64,000 nt of DNA from Peribacillus huizhouensis. GTDB lineage: Bacteria > Bacillota > Bacilli > Bacillales > DSM-1321. The DNA is taken from positions 87,636 through 151,635 of the forward strand of contig NZ_JACJHX010000011.1 of assembly GCF_014138605.1 (NCBI RefSeq), written 5' to 3'. The notes beneath the pieces were generated by a model. The model was not told the origin of the DNA. It searched no databases and saw nothing but the letters and a program-made list of their open reading frames with translations. Of the stretch, positions 39,475-51,331 are shown piece by piece (positions within the stretch are counted from its first letter, which is position 1; every line of letters begins with the position of its first letter). The translations under genes were made by a program, and so were the position numbers.

Positions 39475-40092
39475 ATGAACCTGAAATCTAGTTTATTTGA
39501 CACTAAAAATAGGATTTTGCACGATGAAATAGATGCACCACGGAGAATCTCACAGGAATTAATATCGTTGCTTCCTGCAAACGGGCAGACTATCGTTATC
39601 GTGTGCATTGGAACAGATCGATCCACAGGAGATTCTCTCGGTCCACTAGTCGGAACTTTATTATTAGAGAAAACAAGCCCCTCTCCATTCTTTGTTTACG
39701 GAACGCTTGAAGAACCTATACATGCGATGAACTTAACAGAACAGCTTGCGATCATTAAGACAAAACACGATAATCCATTCATCATAGGAATCGATGCTTG
39801 CCTTGGTCGATCGAAAAGTATTGGAATCGTGCAAGTAGGTGAAGGCCCCGTTAAACCGGGAGCCGGGGTGAATAAAGATCTTCCAGCTGTAGGAGATGCC
39901 CATATTACTGGGATTGTTAATGTGAGCGGATTTATGGAATTTATGGTTTTGCAAAATACTCGCTTGAGTCTTGTTCTAAAAATGGCTAAGACAATTGCCA
40001 ATGGCATTTACTTTGCCAGCTTCCATTTTGCAGCTAAACAAACAACAATCCCTCATTTTAACTTCGTGTTAGACCAAGAGAAAAGTGTGTAA
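39475..40092 (+). CDS. yyaC: Spore protease YyaC
   Basis: A 205-residue DUF1256 protein with GTDRSTGDSLGPLVG near residue 45 and PGAGVNKDLPAVGD. It is related in fold to the germination protease that degrades small acid-soluble spore proteins. It is transcribed toward oriC, against its neighbours. The ATG giving MNLKSSLF was chosen because AGAGGAG lies eight bases before it. Confidence 0.93.
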   Translation: MNLKSSLFDTKNRILHDEIDAPRRISQELISLLPANGQTIVIVCIGTDRSTGDSLGPLVGTLLLEKTSPSPFFVYGTLEEPIHAMNLTEQLAIIKTKHDNPFIIGIDACLGRSKSIGIVQVGEGPVKPGAGVNKDLPAVGDAHITGIVNVSGFMEFMVLQNTRLSLVLKMAKTIANGIYFASFHFAAKQTTIPHFNFVLDQEKSV

Positions 40093-40123
40093 TGGGAGGG
40101 AAGCATTCATTCCCTTCTTTTTA
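40093..40123 (+). terminator. Terminator of yyaC
   Basis: GGGAGGGAA and TTCCCTTC form a hairpin followed by TTTTT. Confidence 0.75.
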
Positions 40124-40227
40124 AGAAATAGACATGTTAATCAACATGGTTATTAACATGATTGTTCATTTACTTGTGTAGCACGGCAGTTTCACATCCC
40201 ATTTAACTAAGCGTAAAAACGTTGCTT

Positions 40228-40953
40228 TCATAAAGATATTTCAAAATAGTAAAAAACGAATGTAAGGATAGCTACAACCAATATGCCAGGTAAAAGGTTT
40301 GCGACTCGAATTTTTGTAACTCCCATTATATTTAAACCAATAGCGAAAATCATTACTCCTCCTGCTGCCGTCATTTCTGAAATAAAAGAATCTAAATAAG
40401 CAGCTGGAACCCATTTATCTATTTGCGTTGCAAAAAGAGCAATAATTCCTTGATAGAGCATGACAGGAATACTTGAGAAAATAACACCAATGCCAAGCGT
40501 ACTTGCTAGAATAATAGCTGTGAAACCATCAATAATTGCTTTTGTATATAACACATCATGATCATGTCTAATTCCACTATCCAGTGCACCGATAACTGCC
40601 ATAGCCCCGATTAGGAAAATGAGTGTTGCGGTCACAAAACCTTGTGAAATGGAATCTCCCTCCTTTGGCCCTCCTAACTTTCTTTCTAGCCAATTTCCTA
40701 ACGCATTTAACTTAGCATCTAAGTCAATCCACTCACCGAGCACAGCACCTAGGACTATACTCAATATAACAATGAGGAATTGCTGACTTTTAAAGCCCAT
40801 TTGAAGTCCAAGAACCACAACAGCAAGACCTATCCCGCTCATTACTGTCTGTTTCATACTCTCAGGAATGTTTTTAAGAAACCTGCCCAGTAATGTGCCT
40901 ACAATAATACATAAACCGTTAACTAATGTCCCTAACAACACCAACGCGCTCAC
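40228..40953 (-). CDS. DUF554 membrane protein
   Basis: A 241-residue protein with seven or so membrane helices, beginning LLGTLVNGLCIIVGTLLG, with the family block FLIGAMAVIGALDSG and DGFTAIILASTLGIGV. DUF554 proteins are putative transporters of unknown substrate, common near parB in bacilli. Start codon is GTG. Confidence 0.9.
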   Translation of the reverse strand: MSALVLLGTLVNGLCIIVGTLLGRFLKNIPESMKQTVMSGIGLAVVVLGLQMGFKSQQFLIVILSIVLGAVLGEWIDLDAKLNALGNWLERKLGGPKEGDSISQGFVTATLIFLIGAMAVIGALDSGIRHDHDVLYTKAIIDGFTAIILASTLGIGVIFSSIPVMLYQGIIALFATQIDKWVPAAYLDSFISEMTAAGGVMIFAIGLNIMGVTKIRVANLLPGILVVAILTFVFYYFEISL

Positions 40954-41242
40954 CTTTATCTATAGATATTATGTAAAGAAAAAATCGACACCTGTCTTGG
41001 CTACAAAAACTGAATAAGTAGATAAAGACCCCAGAACTAAGAAGTCCAACTAAATTCGCTGCTTCCTGTCGGTACAAAAAAAATAGGAATCTAGGCAGTC
41101 CTTAAAGGAAGTCCCATTTTCCATAATGAGTTGACTTATCAATCGAGCATGACAGGTGTACGATACATATAAAAATCTCATAACATTATTCACTTATCAC
41201 TTAATAAAGAAGAGTGAATTACTTAAACCCTCCTCTTTATAC

Positions 41243-42106
41243 TTATGAAGACAAATCTTCTTGTTGAATCAATTCCAAAATCCGTTCCAGGTCTTCACGA
41301 GAATAAAATTCAATTTCAATTTTACCTTTTTTCTTACTTTGTTTTATCGTTACCGAAGTTCCAAATCGCTCGCGTAAAACTGATTCGCGTTCTTTGATAA
41401 AAACGTCTTTTTTTGTTGGCTCTTTTTTACTTGCAGTTTCACGTGGAACATCTTGATTATAATCTTGAATGTATTGTTCTAATTGCCGAACATTCATCCC
41501 ATCCTTAAGTACTTTATTAACCACAAATTGTAGTGCATCCTTATTCTTCAATGAAAGCAATGCCCGACCATGTCCCATTGATATTTCCCCTTCAGAAATA
41601 TAGGTTTGAACCTCTGTTGGTAACGATAGCAGCCTAATATGATTTGCAACATGAGGACGACTTTTTCCTAAGCGCCTCGCCAATTGTTCCTGAGTAACAC
41701 CTTGTCTTTCTAAAAGTTTCTGATAGGCTGAAGCTTCTTCAATTGGGTTTAAATCTTCACGTTGAAGATTTTCTAAAATAGCCAACTCCATCATTTGGTT
41801 TTCATCAAGTGTTCTAACAACGACAGGGACGGTCTTCAACCCGGCTTCCTTCGCAGCTCGAAAACGTCTTTCACCAACAACAATCTCATAGCCCTTAATA
41901 CTTTTTCTAGCGATTATCGGTTGAAGAATTCCATGTAGTTCAATTGATTGTCTTAACTCTGCAAGTGTCTCTTTTCGGAATACTTTTCGCGGCTGATAAG
42001 GATTCGGGCGTAGTTCCTTGATATTTACTTCAATAACCGCATCCTCTTTTCCCGCTTCAAGATTTGTAAATAGGGCATTGATCCCTTTTCCAAGTCCCTT
42101 AGCCAT
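41243..42106 (-). CDS. parB: Chromosome-partitioning protein ParB (Spo0J)
   Basis: A 287-residue ParB-type CTPase. N-terminal CTP-binding domain with ELRPNPYQPRKVF and GERRFRAAKEAG, a helix-turn-helix (about 120-185, TQEQLARRLGKSRPHVANHIRL) and a C-terminal dimer domain. It loads at parS and spreads as a clamp to organise the origin and control Soj. Its start overlaps the parA stop by eight bases. A near-perfect parS lies inside the gene. Confidence 0.97.
   Translation of the reverse strand: MAKGLGKGINALFTNLEAGKEDAVIEVNIKELRPNPYQPRKVFRKETLAELRQSIELHGILQPIIARKSIKGYEIVVGERRFRAAKEAGLKTVPVVVRTLDENQMMELAILENLQREDLNPIEEASAYQKLLERQGVTQEQLARRLGKSRPHVANHIRLLSLPTEVQTYISEGEISMGHGRALLSLKNKDALQFVVNKVLKDGMNVRQLEQYIQDYNQDVPRETASKKEPTKKDVFIKERESVLRERFGTSVTIKQSKKKGKIEIEFYSREDLERILELIQQEDLSS
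41435..41450. promoter_or_regulatory. parS-like site inside parB
   Basis: AGTTTCACGTGGAACA matches the parS consensus except for the first base. B. subtilis also has a parS within spo0J. Confidence 0.85.
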
Positions 42107-42860
42107 TTGCTATCACTTCCTTCGCGAGGTCTAAATAAACCTCTGCTCCTTTTGATTTAGGATCATAGATAATAATAGGTTCTCCGTGGCTCGGTGCTTC
42201 ACTTAATCTAACATTTCTAGGAATAATGGTTTGGTATACTTTATCCTGAAAGTATTTTTTTACTTCCTCAATTACTTGCAAGCCTAAGTTTGTCCGGGCA
42301 TCGAGCATAGTGAGCAGCACCCCTTCAATTTTCAAGGACTGATTCAAGTGCTTTTGAACGAGGCGAATGGTGTTCAACAACTGACTGAGTCCTTCTAAGG
42401 CATAATATTCACATTGTACAGGAATCAATACTGCATCAGCTGCAGTTAATGAGTTTAACGTAAGCAAGCCTAAAGATGGTGGACAGTCAATAATAACATA
42501 ATCATATAGATGTTCGACTTCCTCAAGTGCCCTTTTCAAACGGACTTCTCTCGAAATAGTCGGCACCAACTCTATTTCTGCGCCTGCAAGTTGAATCGTA
42601 GCTGGAATCGTGTACAGATTCTCAACCTTTGTCTCTTTAATCACCACGTTCGCACAGACATCATCGACCAGTACATCATATATACACTGTTCGACATCCG
42701 ACTTATCAATCCCCACTCCACTCGTGGCATTGCCTTGAGGATCAATATCTACTATTAGTACTTTTTTTCCAATGTATGCTAAACAAGCGCCTAGATTTAC
42801 TGAGGTTGTCGTTTTGCCAACCCCGCCCTTTTGATTGGCAATCGCAAGAACCTTTCCCAT
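42099..42860 (-). CDS. parA: Chromosome-partitioning ATPase ParA (Soj)
   Basis: A 253-residue Walker-type ATPase with the deviant Walker A KGGVGKTTT at residues 11-19, DIDPQGNATSG and VIIDCPPSLG. Soj monomer and dimer forms inhibit or stimulate DnaA, and with ParB it helps origin segregation. It forms one operon with parB. Confidence 0.97.
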   Translation of the reverse strand: MGKVLAIANQKGGVGKTTTSVNLGACLAYIGKKVLIVDIDPQGNATSGVGIDKSDVEQCIYDVLVDDVCANVVIKETKVENLYTIPATIQLAGAEIELVPTISREVRLKRALEEVEHLYDYVIIDCPPSLGLLTLNSLTAADAVLIPVQCEYYALEGLSQLLNTIRLVQKHLNQSLKIEGVLLTMLDARTNLGLQVIEEVKKYFQDKVYQTIIPRNVRLSEAPSHGEPIIIYDPKSKGAEVYLDLAKEVIANG

Positions 42861-43097
42861 GATGTCACCTACTTTCGAAACAATTTCTTCTTACATCTAT
42901 CATTTATATACCTATTTCATTTTCGAATTCAAAAATTTCTGACTCTAATCTTCAGATTACTAAAAAAGCAATCTATTAATCTTTTCTATTTTATCATGAA
43001 TAGAGTACCTTTTAATTATTTTCTCAAAATCAAACAAAAAAAAGAATATTTTAGATAGCCTTTGAAAGTATTAATATTGAATGTTCAGCTATAGCAA

Positions 43098-43222
43098 AAG
43101 GAGGCTGTCCTATAACGAAAGGGTCATAAGCCCACATCTATTATATACCGATTATATGACGTCTAAATGACACTATAAACGGTGTATAAAGTGTGAGATC
43201 GGACCCTTCCTAAGACAACCTC
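43098..43222. repeat. Stop-codon-associated palindromic repeat, copy 4 (after noc)
   Basis: AAAGGAGGCTGTCCTATAAC and CTAAGACAACCTC form the ends; the inner part carries CGAAAGGGTC and GATCGGACCCTTCC. It ends 16 bases from the noc stop and occupies a third of the 377-base gap before parA. Confidence 0.78.
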
Positions 43223-43237
43223 AATAATTCTATAAGA

Positions 43238-44095
43238 TTATGATTTCTTCTTTGGAATTTTTATCGTAAATTGATAATATTCCTCAAATTCCTCTTCCTC
43301 CGAATCAAGATTTATTCCATTATCGGTTACCATTGTAAGAGATTGTCTAATTGTGTTGAGAGCAATTCGCATATCTTTACTGAAAGCCTTTCGCTTCGGT
43401 TTCGGTTTATTATCTATGCTGCTGAGCAATTTCACAACTCGCTCTTCCGTTTGCTTCACATTCCAATTCTTCTCAATAATTTCTGCAAGAAGTTTTACTT
43501 GTTTCTCTGGATCTTTCAAAGGAATTAATGAGCGAGCATGGCGTTCGGTAATCTGTTTTTGTAAAATGGCATCTTGCACTTCTTGGGGCAACTTCAATAA
43601 CCTTAACTTATTCGCCACCGTTGATTGACCAATCCCTAGCCTTTGCGCAAGTGCTTCCTGTGTAAGTTGATGTAGTTCCAATAACTTACCATAAGCGAGA
43701 GCTTCTTCAATTGGCGTAAGCTCTTCCCTTTGTAAATTCTCTATAAGTGCTACTGATGCCGTTTCTGTATCATTGAAGTCCTTAACAATTGCCGGTGCCG
43801 ACTCCCAACCGAGTTTTTGCATAGCCCTAAATCTACGTTCACCTGCAATAATTTCAAACTTACCTTGTTCATATTCCCTGACAACAATCGGTTGAATGAT
43901 ACCATGTGTGTGAATAGTCTGAGCCAATTCCGCAATCTTATTTTCATTAAATACCGTTCTTGGTTGGTACCGGTTTGCTACTATATCAGAAATGGCTATT
44001 TGTTTTATTTCTTCATTTTTACTAGGTGTCTCCATATCTACTTGCTCTTCTTCTTTTTCGCCTAACCCAAAGAACCGCGAAAAAGGATGCTTCAT
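43238..44095 (-). CDS. noc: Nucleoid occlusion protein Noc
   Basis: A 285-residue ParB paralogue. The N-terminal [15 protein letters not shown] is the amphipathic membrane-targeting segment typical of Noc; then [19 protein letters not shown] and the helix-turn-helix [20 protein letters not shown], which recognises NBS rather than parS. Noc blocks FtsZ assembly over the nucleoid. It lies between rsmG and parA as in B. subtilis. Confidence 0.96.
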   Translation of the reverse strand: MKHPFSRFFGLGEKEEEQVDMETPSKNEEIKQIAISDIVANRYQPRTVFNENKIAELAQTIHTHGIIQPIVVREYEQGKFEIIAGERRFRAMQKLGWESAPAIVKDFNDTETASVALIENLQREELTPIEEALAYGKLLELHQLTQEALAQRLGIGQSTVANKLRLLKLPQEVQDAILQKQITERHARSLIPLKDPEKQVKLLAEIIEKNWNVKQTEERVVKLLSSIDNKPKPKRKAFSKDMRIALNTIRQSLTMVTDNGINLDSEEEEFEEYYQFTIKIPKKKS

Positions 44096-44319
44096 TTCCC
44101 TACACCACCTTTAAAAAGCTCCCATTTATCATATTCTCTATAAAAATGACAAGTCCTTCTAATATCCATACATATTTACTCGAAAAATACAAGAGGATGT
44201 CTCTTATCAAAAGACTCAAACCTCACAATTACAATATATCATTCAAAATATTATTCCTCAAAAATCGTGAAAAATAATGAAATTTGTAATCTTGTAATAA
44301 TTACACGCCCTAGTATTCG

Positions 44320-45036
44320 TTATTCAATAGGCATTTTATTCGGTGTACCTGGCTTACGTGGATACTTTTTAGGCGTTGTTTTCACTTTACTAATCGTGAT
44401 AACAGTTCTCTCACTATTTTCTTCTGGCAGCAAAAAGTGATGAATTTCTTCTACTTTACCACCTAATGTAAAGATTGCCTTCTTACCTGCGTCCAATTCA
44501 TCATTGGTGCTGGCAGCCTTCATTGCAATAAATGTACCGTTCTGTTTAACGAGTGGCAAGCAAAGTTCACTCAAAACGGACATTCGTGCAACGGCTCTTG
44601 CCATAACAATATCATAAACTTCACGATGCTCTTGTTTCTGCGCAAACGTTTCAGCACGGTCGTGATAAAATTGAGTATGTGAAAGTTTCAAAGTCTTAGC
44701 TAAGTGCTCAAGGAAGGAAATTCGTTTATTAAGAGAATCTACAATGGAAATATGTAACTCTGGAAAACAGATTTTTAATGGGATGCTAGGAAAACCTGCG
44801 CCCGCTCCTACATCACAAATCTTATACGGCTTAGTAAAATCAAAGTAGAATGCTGCACTAATGGAATCATAAAAATGCTTTAGATATACTTCTTCTTTAT
44901 TTGTAATGGCCGTTAAATTCATTTTTTCGTTCCATTCAACTAATAATTCGTAGTACGTTTCAAATTGCTGAAGCTGCAAAGGAGAAAGCGCAATGCCTCT
45001 CTCTTTCAGCTCCGTTTGAAATTGTTCAATATTCAT
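44320..45036 (-). CDS. rsmG: 16S rRNA guanine-527 N7-methyltransferase
   Basis: A 238-residue Rossmann methyltransferase with [14 protein letters not shown] as SAM-binding motif and [10 protein letters not shown]. It methylates G527 of 16S rRNA; its loss gives low-level streptomycin resistance. The ATG giving MNIEQFQ was chosen because AAAGGA precedes it by nine bases. It follows mnmG closely. Confidence 0.96.
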   Translation of the reverse strand: MNIEQFQTELKERGIALSPLQLQQFETYYELLVEWNEKMNLTAITNKEEVYLKHFYDSISAAFYFDFTKPYKICDVGAGAGFPSIPLKICFPELHISIVDSLNKRISFLEHLAKTLKLSHTQFYHDRAETFAQKQEHREVYDIVMARAVARMSVLSELCLPLVKQNGTFIAMKAASTNDELDAGKKAIFTLGGKVEEIHHFLLPEENSERTVITISKVKTTPKKYPRKPGTPNKMPIE

Positions 45037-45060
45037 TGGCTTCAATCCTTTACATTCCAT

Positions 45061-46950
45061 TTAGCTTTGGGGAATTCGGGCAATCTTTCCTTGTTCTAAA
45101 TAAACAAGTAAAATCGACACATCAGCAGGGTTAACTCCTGCAATTCTCGAAGCCTGTGCCACTGATAGCGGATGGACTTGTTTTAGTTTTTGACGTGCCT
45201 CAGTAGCTAAACCGCTGATGGCATCATAATCAATATTTTCTGGGATCTTTTTATTCTCCATTTTTTTCAGACGATCTACTTGCTGAAGTGACTTTTCAAT
45301 ATATCCTTCATATTTAATTTGGATTTCTACTTGTTCTGTCACTTCCGCATCCAATTGTTCTTTACTAGGAATAAGCAATTGAATGTGTTCATAGTTCATT
45401 TCCGGTCGTTTCAATAAATCAGCAGCTCTGATTCCATCCTTTAATTCCGTTCCACCTTGTTCAATAATTAATTGCTGTACTTGTTGGGTAGGTTTAATAA
45501 ATACCGATTGCAGACGTTCCTTTTCTGCTTCGACGGCTGCCTTTTTCAATAAGAAACGTTGATAACGCTCTTCTTTAATCATTCCAATCGCATGACCAAT
45601 CTCTGTTAAACGCAAATCAGCATTGTCATGGCGTAAAAGGAGTCGATATTCAGCACGTGAAGTAAGCAGGCGATACGGCTCGCTCGTTCCTTTTGTTACA
45701 AGATCGTCAATCAATACTCCGATATAGGCATCTGAGCGGCTTAAGATTAACTCTTCTTTCCCCAATGCGTTTAGGCTGGCATTAATACCTGCCATTAATC
45801 CTTGTCCGGCAGCTTCTTCATAACCGGATGTTCCGTTAATTTGCCCTGCTGTATATAGATTTTTTACTTTTTTTGTTTCTAATGTAGGCCATAACTGTGT
45901 CGGAACAATTGCATCGTATTCGATTGCATACCCTGCACGCATCAATTCTGCTTTTTCCAATCCTGGAATACTTGCGAGAAGTCTTCGTTGTACGTCTTCT
46001 GGTAGACTTGTCGATAATCCTTGTACATAGACTTCTTGTGTATTTCTTCCTTCAGGTTCAAGGAAAATTTGATGGCGTGGTTTATCATTGAAACGAACCA
46101 CCTTATCTTCAATTGAAGGACAATAACGCGGACCTGTTCCTTTAATCATCCCTGAATACATAGGAGAACGATGTAAATTCTCATCAATAATCTGATGGGT
46201 TTCTTCATTCGTATATGTTAGCCAGCATGGCAATTGATCTGTGATGAATTTTGTAGTTTCATAAGAAAATGCCCGTGGAACATCATCTCCAGGCTGAATT
46301 TCTGTTTTGCTATAATCAATGGAATGGCTGTTAATCCGCGGCGGTGTGCCTGTTTTAAATCGAACTAAGTCGAATCCAATTTCCTCTAAATGTTCGGACA
46401 ATCGAATAGACGGTTGTTGATTATTTGGACCACTTGAATATTTCAATTCACCAAGAATGATTTCTCCACGGAGGAATGTTCCTGTTGTAATAACAACAGT
46501 TTTTGCCTGATAAACTGCGCCAGTCTGAGTGATTACTCCTTTACATACATCATCTTCAACGATAAGCCGCTCAACCATACCTTGAATTAATGTTAGATTT
46601 GGTTGATTTTCAATAGTATTCTTCATTTCCTGTTGATATAAGGTTTTATCTGCCTGCGCACGTAAAGCACGTACAGCTGGCCCTTTTCCAGTATTCAACA
46701 TTCTCATTTGGATATGTGTTTTATCAATATTTTTCCCCATTTCACCGCCTAAAGCATCAATTTCCCTTACGACGATTCCTTTTGCCGGGCCACCTACAGA
46801 AGGATTACACGGCATAAAAGCAACCATATCCAAATTTATCGTAATCATTAGCGTTTTTGCTCCAACACGAGCTGCTGCAAGACCAGCTTCACACCCTGCA
46901 TGTCCTGCACCAATGACAATTACATCATAGCTTCCTGCTTCATATTGCAT
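45061..46950 (-). CDS. mnmG: tRNA uridine-5-carboxymethylaminomethyl modification enzyme MnmG
   Basis: A 629-residue FAD enzyme with [15 protein letters not shown] at its N-terminus and the [12 protein letters not shown] cysteine motif. With MnmE it makes cmnm5U34 in tRNAs reading NNA/NNG codons. It lies 16 bases downstream of mnmE. Confidence 0.97.
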   Translation of the reverse strand: MQYEAGSYDVIVIGAGHAGCEAGLAAARVGAKTLMITINLDMVAFMPCNPSVGGPAKGIVVREIDALGGEMGKNIDKTHIQMRMLNTGKGPAVRALRAQADKTLYQQEMKNTIENQPNLTLIQGMVERLIVEDDVCKGVITQTGAVYQAKTVVITTGTFLRGEIILGELKYSSGPNNQQPSIRLSEHLEEIGFDLVRFKTGTPPRINSHSIDYSKTEIQPGDDVPRAFSYETTKFITDQLPCWLTYTNEETHQIIDENLHRSPMYSGMIKGTGPRYCPSIEDKVVRFNDKPRHQIFLEPEGRNTQEVYVQGLSTSLPEDVQRRLLASIPGLEKAELMRAGYAIEYDAIVPTQLWPTLETKKVKNLYTAGQINGTSGYEEAAGQGLMAGINASLNALGKEELILSRSDAYIGVLIDDLVTKGTSEPYRLLTSRAEYRLLLRHDNADLRLTEIGHAIGMIKEERYQRFLLKKAAVEAEKERLQSVFIKPTQQVQQLIIEQGGTELKDGIRAADLLKRPEMNYEHIQLLIPSKEQLDAEVTEQVEIQIKYEGYIEKSLQQVDRLKKMENKKIPENIDYDAISGLATEARQKLKQVHPLSVAQASRIAGVNPADVSILLVYLEQGKIARIPQS

Positions 46951-46966
46951 ACTTTCACTCCTTACA

Positions 46967-48352
46967 TCATTTCCCTAAACAGAACTGAGAAAATAATTGA
47001 TTAATTAATCCTTCATGCACACTGTCTCCTATGATTTCCCCAAGTAACTCCCAGGCTTTCGTGAAATCAATTTGTACTAAATCAACTGGCGTGCCTGCTT
47101 CAATCGCTTCAATTGCATCTTCGATAGACTGTAATGCTTGTCCGAGAAGTGCAATATGGCGTGAATTCGATACATATGTTAAATCGCCTGTCTCTAATGA
47201 ACCGGCAAAGAATAATGAGGCAATCGCTTCTTCTAGCTCATCCACACCTTGATCTTCTAATAAAGATGTTGTAACGAGTCGATGCTCACCTGTAAGCTCT
47301 TCTACACGATTCAAATTTATTTTTCTTGGTAAATCGGTTTTATTGACGATTACAATAACGTCCATACCACTAACCGCTTCAAATAACTTCTCATCTTCCT
47401 TGGTTAAATCATCAGAATAGTTTAAAACGAGCAAAATTAAATCGGCATCTTTTAATACCGCTCTTGATCGTTCTACACCGATTCTTTCAACAATATCTTC
47501 AGTCTCTCGAATCCCTGCTGTATCCAAAAGTCGCAAAGGTACACCACGCACATTTACATATTCCTCTATTACATCACGGGTTGTTCCCGGAATATCCGTT
47601 ACAATCGCCTTATTTTCTTGAACTAAACTATTTAATAATGAAGATTTACCGACATTTGGACGACCGACAATAACCGTTGATAGTCCATCACGTAAAATCT
47701 TCCCTTGTTGTGAAGTTCGCAGCAACTTCTCTAATTCTATTTTAACCAGATTTGCCTTTTCCAAAAACATACGATGTGTCATTTCCTCGACATCATCATA
47801 TTCTGGATAATCTATATTAACCTCAACTTGAGCGAGAGTTTCTAAAATCTCCTGACGCAGCTTGCGAATAAGCTGTGATAATCTTCCTTCCATTTGTCCT
47901 AATGCCATATTCATTGCCTTGTCCGTTTTAGCACGAATCAAATCCATCACAGCTTCTGCCTGAGAAAGGTCAATTCTTCCGTTCAAAAAAGCACGTTTTG
48001 TAAATTCTCCTGGCTCAGCTAGCCTCGCTCCTTGCGATAGAACAAGCTGAAGAACTCGGTTAACTGAAACGATACCTCCGTGACAGTTAATTTCTACAAC
48101 ATCTTCACGTGTAAATGTCTTTGGTCCACGCATAATGGAAATCATGACTTCCTCCACCGTATCTCCCGTTTTCGGTTGAACCAGGTGTCCATAATGAATG
48201 GTGTGAGAAGTGGCATCTATTAGCCGTTTTCCTTGCGGGCCTCTATATATACGGTCGGCAATAGCAAACGCCTCATCACCACTTAACCGGACGATTGCAA
48301 TTGCACCTTCACCCATAGGTGTCGAAATCGCTGTAATCGTATCGAATTCCAT
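46967..48352 (-). CDS. mnmE: tRNA modification GTPase MnmE
   Basis: A 461-residue GTPase: N-terminal folate-binding domain, helical domain, and G domain (about 220-380) with [20 protein letters not shown] and NKTDLP; it ends in the conserved FCLGK. It works as an alpha2-beta2 complex with MnmG. The 800 bases upstream hold no gene but carry DnaA boxes. Confidence 0.97.
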   Translation of the reverse strand: MEFDTITAISTPMGEGAIAIVRLSGDEAFAIADRIYRGPQGKRLIDATSHTIHYGHLVQPKTGDTVEEVMISIMRGPKTFTREDVVEINCHGGIVSVNRVLQLVLSQGARLAEPGEFTKRAFLNGRIDLSQAEAVMDLIRAKTDKAMNMALGQMEGRLSQLIRKLRQEILETLAQVEVNIDYPEYDDVEEMTHRMFLEKANLVKIELEKLLRTSQQGKILRDGLSTVIVGRPNVGKSSLLNSLVQENKAIVTDIPGTTRDVIEEYVNVRGVPLRLLDTAGIRETEDIVERIGVERSRAVLKDADLILLVLNYSDDLTKEDEKLFEAVSGMDVIVIVNKTDLPRKINLNRVEELTGEHRLVTTSLLEDQGVDELEEAIASLFFAGSLETGDLTYVSNSRHIALLGQALQSIEDAIEAIEAGTPVDLVQIDFTKAWELLGEIIGDSVHEGLINQLFSQFCLGK

Positions 48353-49124
48353 TTCTTCACCTTCTTTAATAATTTCAATATAAATATATAAGAAACATCC
48401 ATAAGCGTCTGCTCAAAATCAATCGATGAAAGATATTCAGGTTCTAAGAACTGTATCAACTTATGAAGGTGATGGTGCGGAGCTGTTTTTAGAAAGCCAC
48501 CGCACTATTGGCCAAAAAAAAGTATACAACCATGAACCTAAACACATGCAAATTTCATCTATATTGCATCACAATCATCGCTCTCTATTAAATCGATAAA
48601 GTGAAACTTTCTATTCCCCAAAATACTACAATATCATAGTCCAGATACGAAAAAAAGTGGATAGCTATTTCCAAAAAAAGAATTATCCACAATCAGCAAA
48701 AGAATCTTATGCTTAATTTTAACTTATCCACATGTGAATAACAACAACTCAAGCATAAGCTAGAAAAAAGTACACTTTTCCTCAATTGTTCTAATCTAAT
48801 CTATAAAGTATGTTAAATAAGAAAGCGCTACAAGTAGACTCTCAAAGAACATATTGATTAACTCTTACCAGGGGATATTCACCTACTTCGCCCCATAATC
48901 ATGACCTGTCCAGAGCTGCAAAACTTGTTATTCTAACATAAAGTATGAGACAAAGTAACACAAAGACAATTTTATACGTCTTACACATTAAACACTAGGC
49001 ATTAAAGAAATACTAATTTCAAACAGATTTATTGCATGAACAGGACTAACAATCAGTGGAAATGAAGAAAAAAACACTAATTGAAGTCCCACTTTATTAT
49101 TCAAAATGATTCAGTCAAAAGTCG
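48353..49124. other. Long gap between mnmE and jag with DnaA boxes and repeat fragment
   Basis: Perfect TTATCCACA boxes at 48683-48691 and 48724-48732. A short piece of repeat family L lies at 49035-49090 (GAACAGGACTAACAATCAGT, inverted). No gene is seen. Confidence 0.65.
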
Positions 49125-49127
49125 ACA

Positions 49128-49166
49128 AAAAAAAGAAGTGATCTACTTTCATAGATCAACTTCTTT
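49128..49166 (-). terminator. Terminator of the rnpA-spoIIIJ-jag operon
   Basis: GAAGTTGATCTA and TAGATCACTTC pair around a short loop, followed by seven T on the minus strand; the stem overlaps the jag stop. Confidence 0.85.
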
Positions 49167-49782
49167 CTATTGGTGAAATAATTAAATGACGATATGGTTC
49201 GGTCCCACTTGATGTAGTTTTGATTTTATGGTAATTCATTAAAGCTGTATGAATCACCTTTCGCTCATATGAAGGCATAGGTTCTAAACTAATACTTGTT
49301 CTCGTCTTTAAAGCCTTATTAGCCATTCTTCCCGCTAACTGAATCAGAGTTTCATTCCTTCTTACTCGATAGTCTTCTGCATCAAGTAAGATCGTTAAGT
49401 ACTGCTTCGAATTACGATTGGCTACAAGCTGGACTAAGTATTGAAGAGAATTCAATGTTTGTCCCCTTTTTCCAATCAGGAGTGCAATCTTATCACCCGA
49501 TAATTGAAATAAAACTTGTTTTCCATCTCGTTTCACAGAAATATCTGATTCCACGCCCATCTTGTTGCACACACTTTTTAAAAACAGCAATGCTTCTTCA
49601 ACAGGGTCAGGCACGATCGTCACCGTGACGACTGCCTTTCGATTCCCAATTAGACCAAGAAACCCTTTTTTACCTTCATCTACAACATCAATTTCTACTT
49701 TTTCTCTAGTGGTGTTAAGCTGAGCTAAAGCTGATTCTACTGCTTCTTCGACATTTTGTCCTGTAGCAGTTATTAGTTTCAC
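49156..49782 (-). CDS. jag: RNA-binding protein Jag (KhpB)
   Basis: A 208-residue protein with an N-terminal Jag domain ([12 protein letters not shown]), a KH domain with [14 protein letters not shown] and a C-terminal R3H domain. KhpB binds RNA with KhpA and affects cell elongation. It overlaps the spoIIIJ stop by four bases. Confidence 0.96.
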   Translation of the reverse strand: MKLITATGQNVEEAVESALAQLNTTREKVEIDVVDEGKKGFLGLIGNRKAVVTVTIVPDPVEEALLFLKSVCNKMGVESDISVKRDGKQVLFQLSGDKIALLIGKRGQTLNSLQYLVQLVANRNSKQYLTILLDAEDYRVRRNETLIQLAGRMANKALKTRTSISLEPMPSYERKVIHTALMNYHKIKTTSSGTEPYRHLIISPIERS

Positions 49783-50567
49783 TTTTTCTTGGCTCCTCCC
49801 GCACTTTCTGCAGTTACCTTTTTCATATCCGGTCCTTTAATGATCCATGTCTGGATAATCATAAATATATTACCTACAACCCAGTATAATGCAAGAGCAG
49901 CAGGGAAATTAAATGCAAAAACCATAATCATGATTGGCATGATATATAACATCATTGTCATTTGTGCAGCCATCTGAGGATTCGATGTCATGCCCACCAT
50001 TGTAATTTTTTGTTGAATAAATGTTGTAATACCAGCAACAATCGGCAATACATAAATTGGATCTGGACTACCTAAGTCAAACCACAAAAAGCTGTGCTCT
50101 GCAATTGCTCGAGTTCGACTAATTGCATGATAAAAACCGATTAATATCGGCATCTGTACAATTAACGGAAAACAACCAGCCAATGGGTTTACATTATATT
50201 TTGTGAAAAGAGCCATCGTTTCTTGTTGTAATTTTTGTTGAGTTGCCGCATCTTTTGACGGATATTTTTCCTTAAGTTTTTGCATTTCCGGCTGTAAAGC
50301 TTGCATAGCTTTTGAGTTTTTCGTTTGTTTAATCATCAGTGGTAATAAAACAAAACGAAGTAAGAGTGTTACCACAATAATTCCTAAGCCGTAATTTTCG
50401 CCTAACAATTCTGATATTTTAATAATAAGCCACGATAATGGATAAACAATGTATGAATTCCAAATACCTGTGCTTTCTTTAGTAATTGGTTCGCCTACTT
50501 CCGTACAACCAGTTAGAAGCATCATGAGCGAGGCAAGTCCAATCATGAATACTATTCGTTTCTTCAA
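49779..50567 (-). CDS. spoIIIJ: Membrane insertase SpoIIIJ/YidC1
   Basis: A 262-residue lipoprotein insertase. The TTG start, placed after AGGAGG, gives a signal peptide ending in the lipobox LLTGC. Five membrane helices follow, with [16 protein letters not shown] and the conserved Arg in the hydrophilic groove. It inserts membrane proteins and is needed for sigma-G activity in sporulation. A longer frame in the upstream sequence lacks a signal peptide and was rejected. Confidence 0.95.
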   Translation of the reverse strand: MKKRIVFMIGLASLMMLLTGCTEVGEPITKESTGIWNSYIVYPLSWLIIKISELLGENYGLGIIVVTLLLRFVLLPLMIKQTKNSKAMQALQPEMQKLKEKYPSKDAATQQKLQQETMALFTKYNVNPLAGCFPLIVQMPILIGFYHAISRTRAIAEHSFLWFDLGSPDPIYVLPIVAGITTFIQQKITMVGMTSNPQMAAQMTMMLYIMPIMIMVFAFNFPAALALYWVVGNIFMIIQTWIIKGPDMKKVTAESAGGAKKK

Positions 50568-50735
50568 CCGCCTTTTCCTCCTGTCAGCAAAAAATTCTAG
50601 CTTTACTTTGAACACTCTGTTTTTCTTTATTTTTTCAAACATATGGCAACTGTAACTAACCATGTTTGTCTATACATATAAAATAACTGATTACACCAAT
50701 ATTTTCTATGTATTATATTTCAATTTGAGAAATTT

Positions 50736-51113
50736 TTATCGTGATGACTTATATGAGGAAGATTTGCTTTTTTTGAAATTAAGCGATTTGGCCCTTTTTA
50801 AAACATGGATTAAACTGCTCTTCACTTCAAATAAATCCATAGTTGCCGCTGGTTTACGTGCAATAATCACATAATCCTTTCCCTCTTTGATATCGTCTTT
50901 CAATTCAAGAAAAGATTGTCGAATGTATCTCTTTATTTGATTTCTTACGACAGCGTTTCCTACTTTTTTGCTTACAGAAAGGCCAATTCGAAAGAAATCT
51001 TGGCTGGGCTTATCAAGGACATAGACGACAAATTGTCTATTACCGAATGATTCTCCTTTTTGAAACACAAGTTGGAATTCATCATTCTTTTTTATCCTTA
51101 GCTTTTTTTTCAT
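50736..51113 (-). CDS. rnpA: Ribonuclease P protein component
   Basis: A 125-residue basic protein with the RNR-like motif [17 protein letters not shown] and a C-terminal Ser/Lys tail. It supports the RNase P RNA in 5' tRNA processing. It follows rpmH, from which it is separated by a terminator. Confidence 0.96.
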   Translation of the reverse strand: MKKKLRIKKNDEFQLVFQKGESFGNRQFVVYVLDKPSQDFFRIGLSVSKKVGNAVVRNQIKRYIRQSFLELKDDIKEGKDYVIIARKPAATMDLFEVKSSLIHVLKRAKSLNFKKSKSSSYKSSR

Positions 51114-51167
51114 TCTTTACACCTTCATTAAACTGAATTGGGGTATATTTTTAGGTCCTTTATGGAA

Positions 51168-51200
51168 AAAAAAGACCACTGAGACTTATCAGTGGTCTAT
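51168..51200 (-). terminator. Terminator between rpmH and rnpA
   Basis: GACCACTGA and TCAGTGGTC pair around TAAGTC, followed by eight T on the minus strand. The stem begins at the rpmH stop codon. Confidence 0.9.
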
Positions 51201-51331
51201 GCAGATAATACTTTTCTGCCCTTACGGCGACGTGCAGCTAACACTCTACGTCCAGTTTTTGAACTCATACGGCTACGGAAACCATGAACTTTACTGTGTT
51301 TGCGTTTTTTTGGTTGATATGTGCGTTTCAT
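51197..51331 (-). CDS. rpmH: 50S ribosomal protein L34
   Basis: A 44-residue very basic protein beginning [19 protein letters not shown] and ending [10 protein letters not shown], the usual size. GGGAGGTGTC lies before the ATG. It is the first left-arm gene next to the origin, a position conserved in bacteria. Confidence 0.98.
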   Translation of the reverse strand: MKRTYQPKKRKHSKVHGFRSRMSSKTGRRVLAARRRKGRKVLSA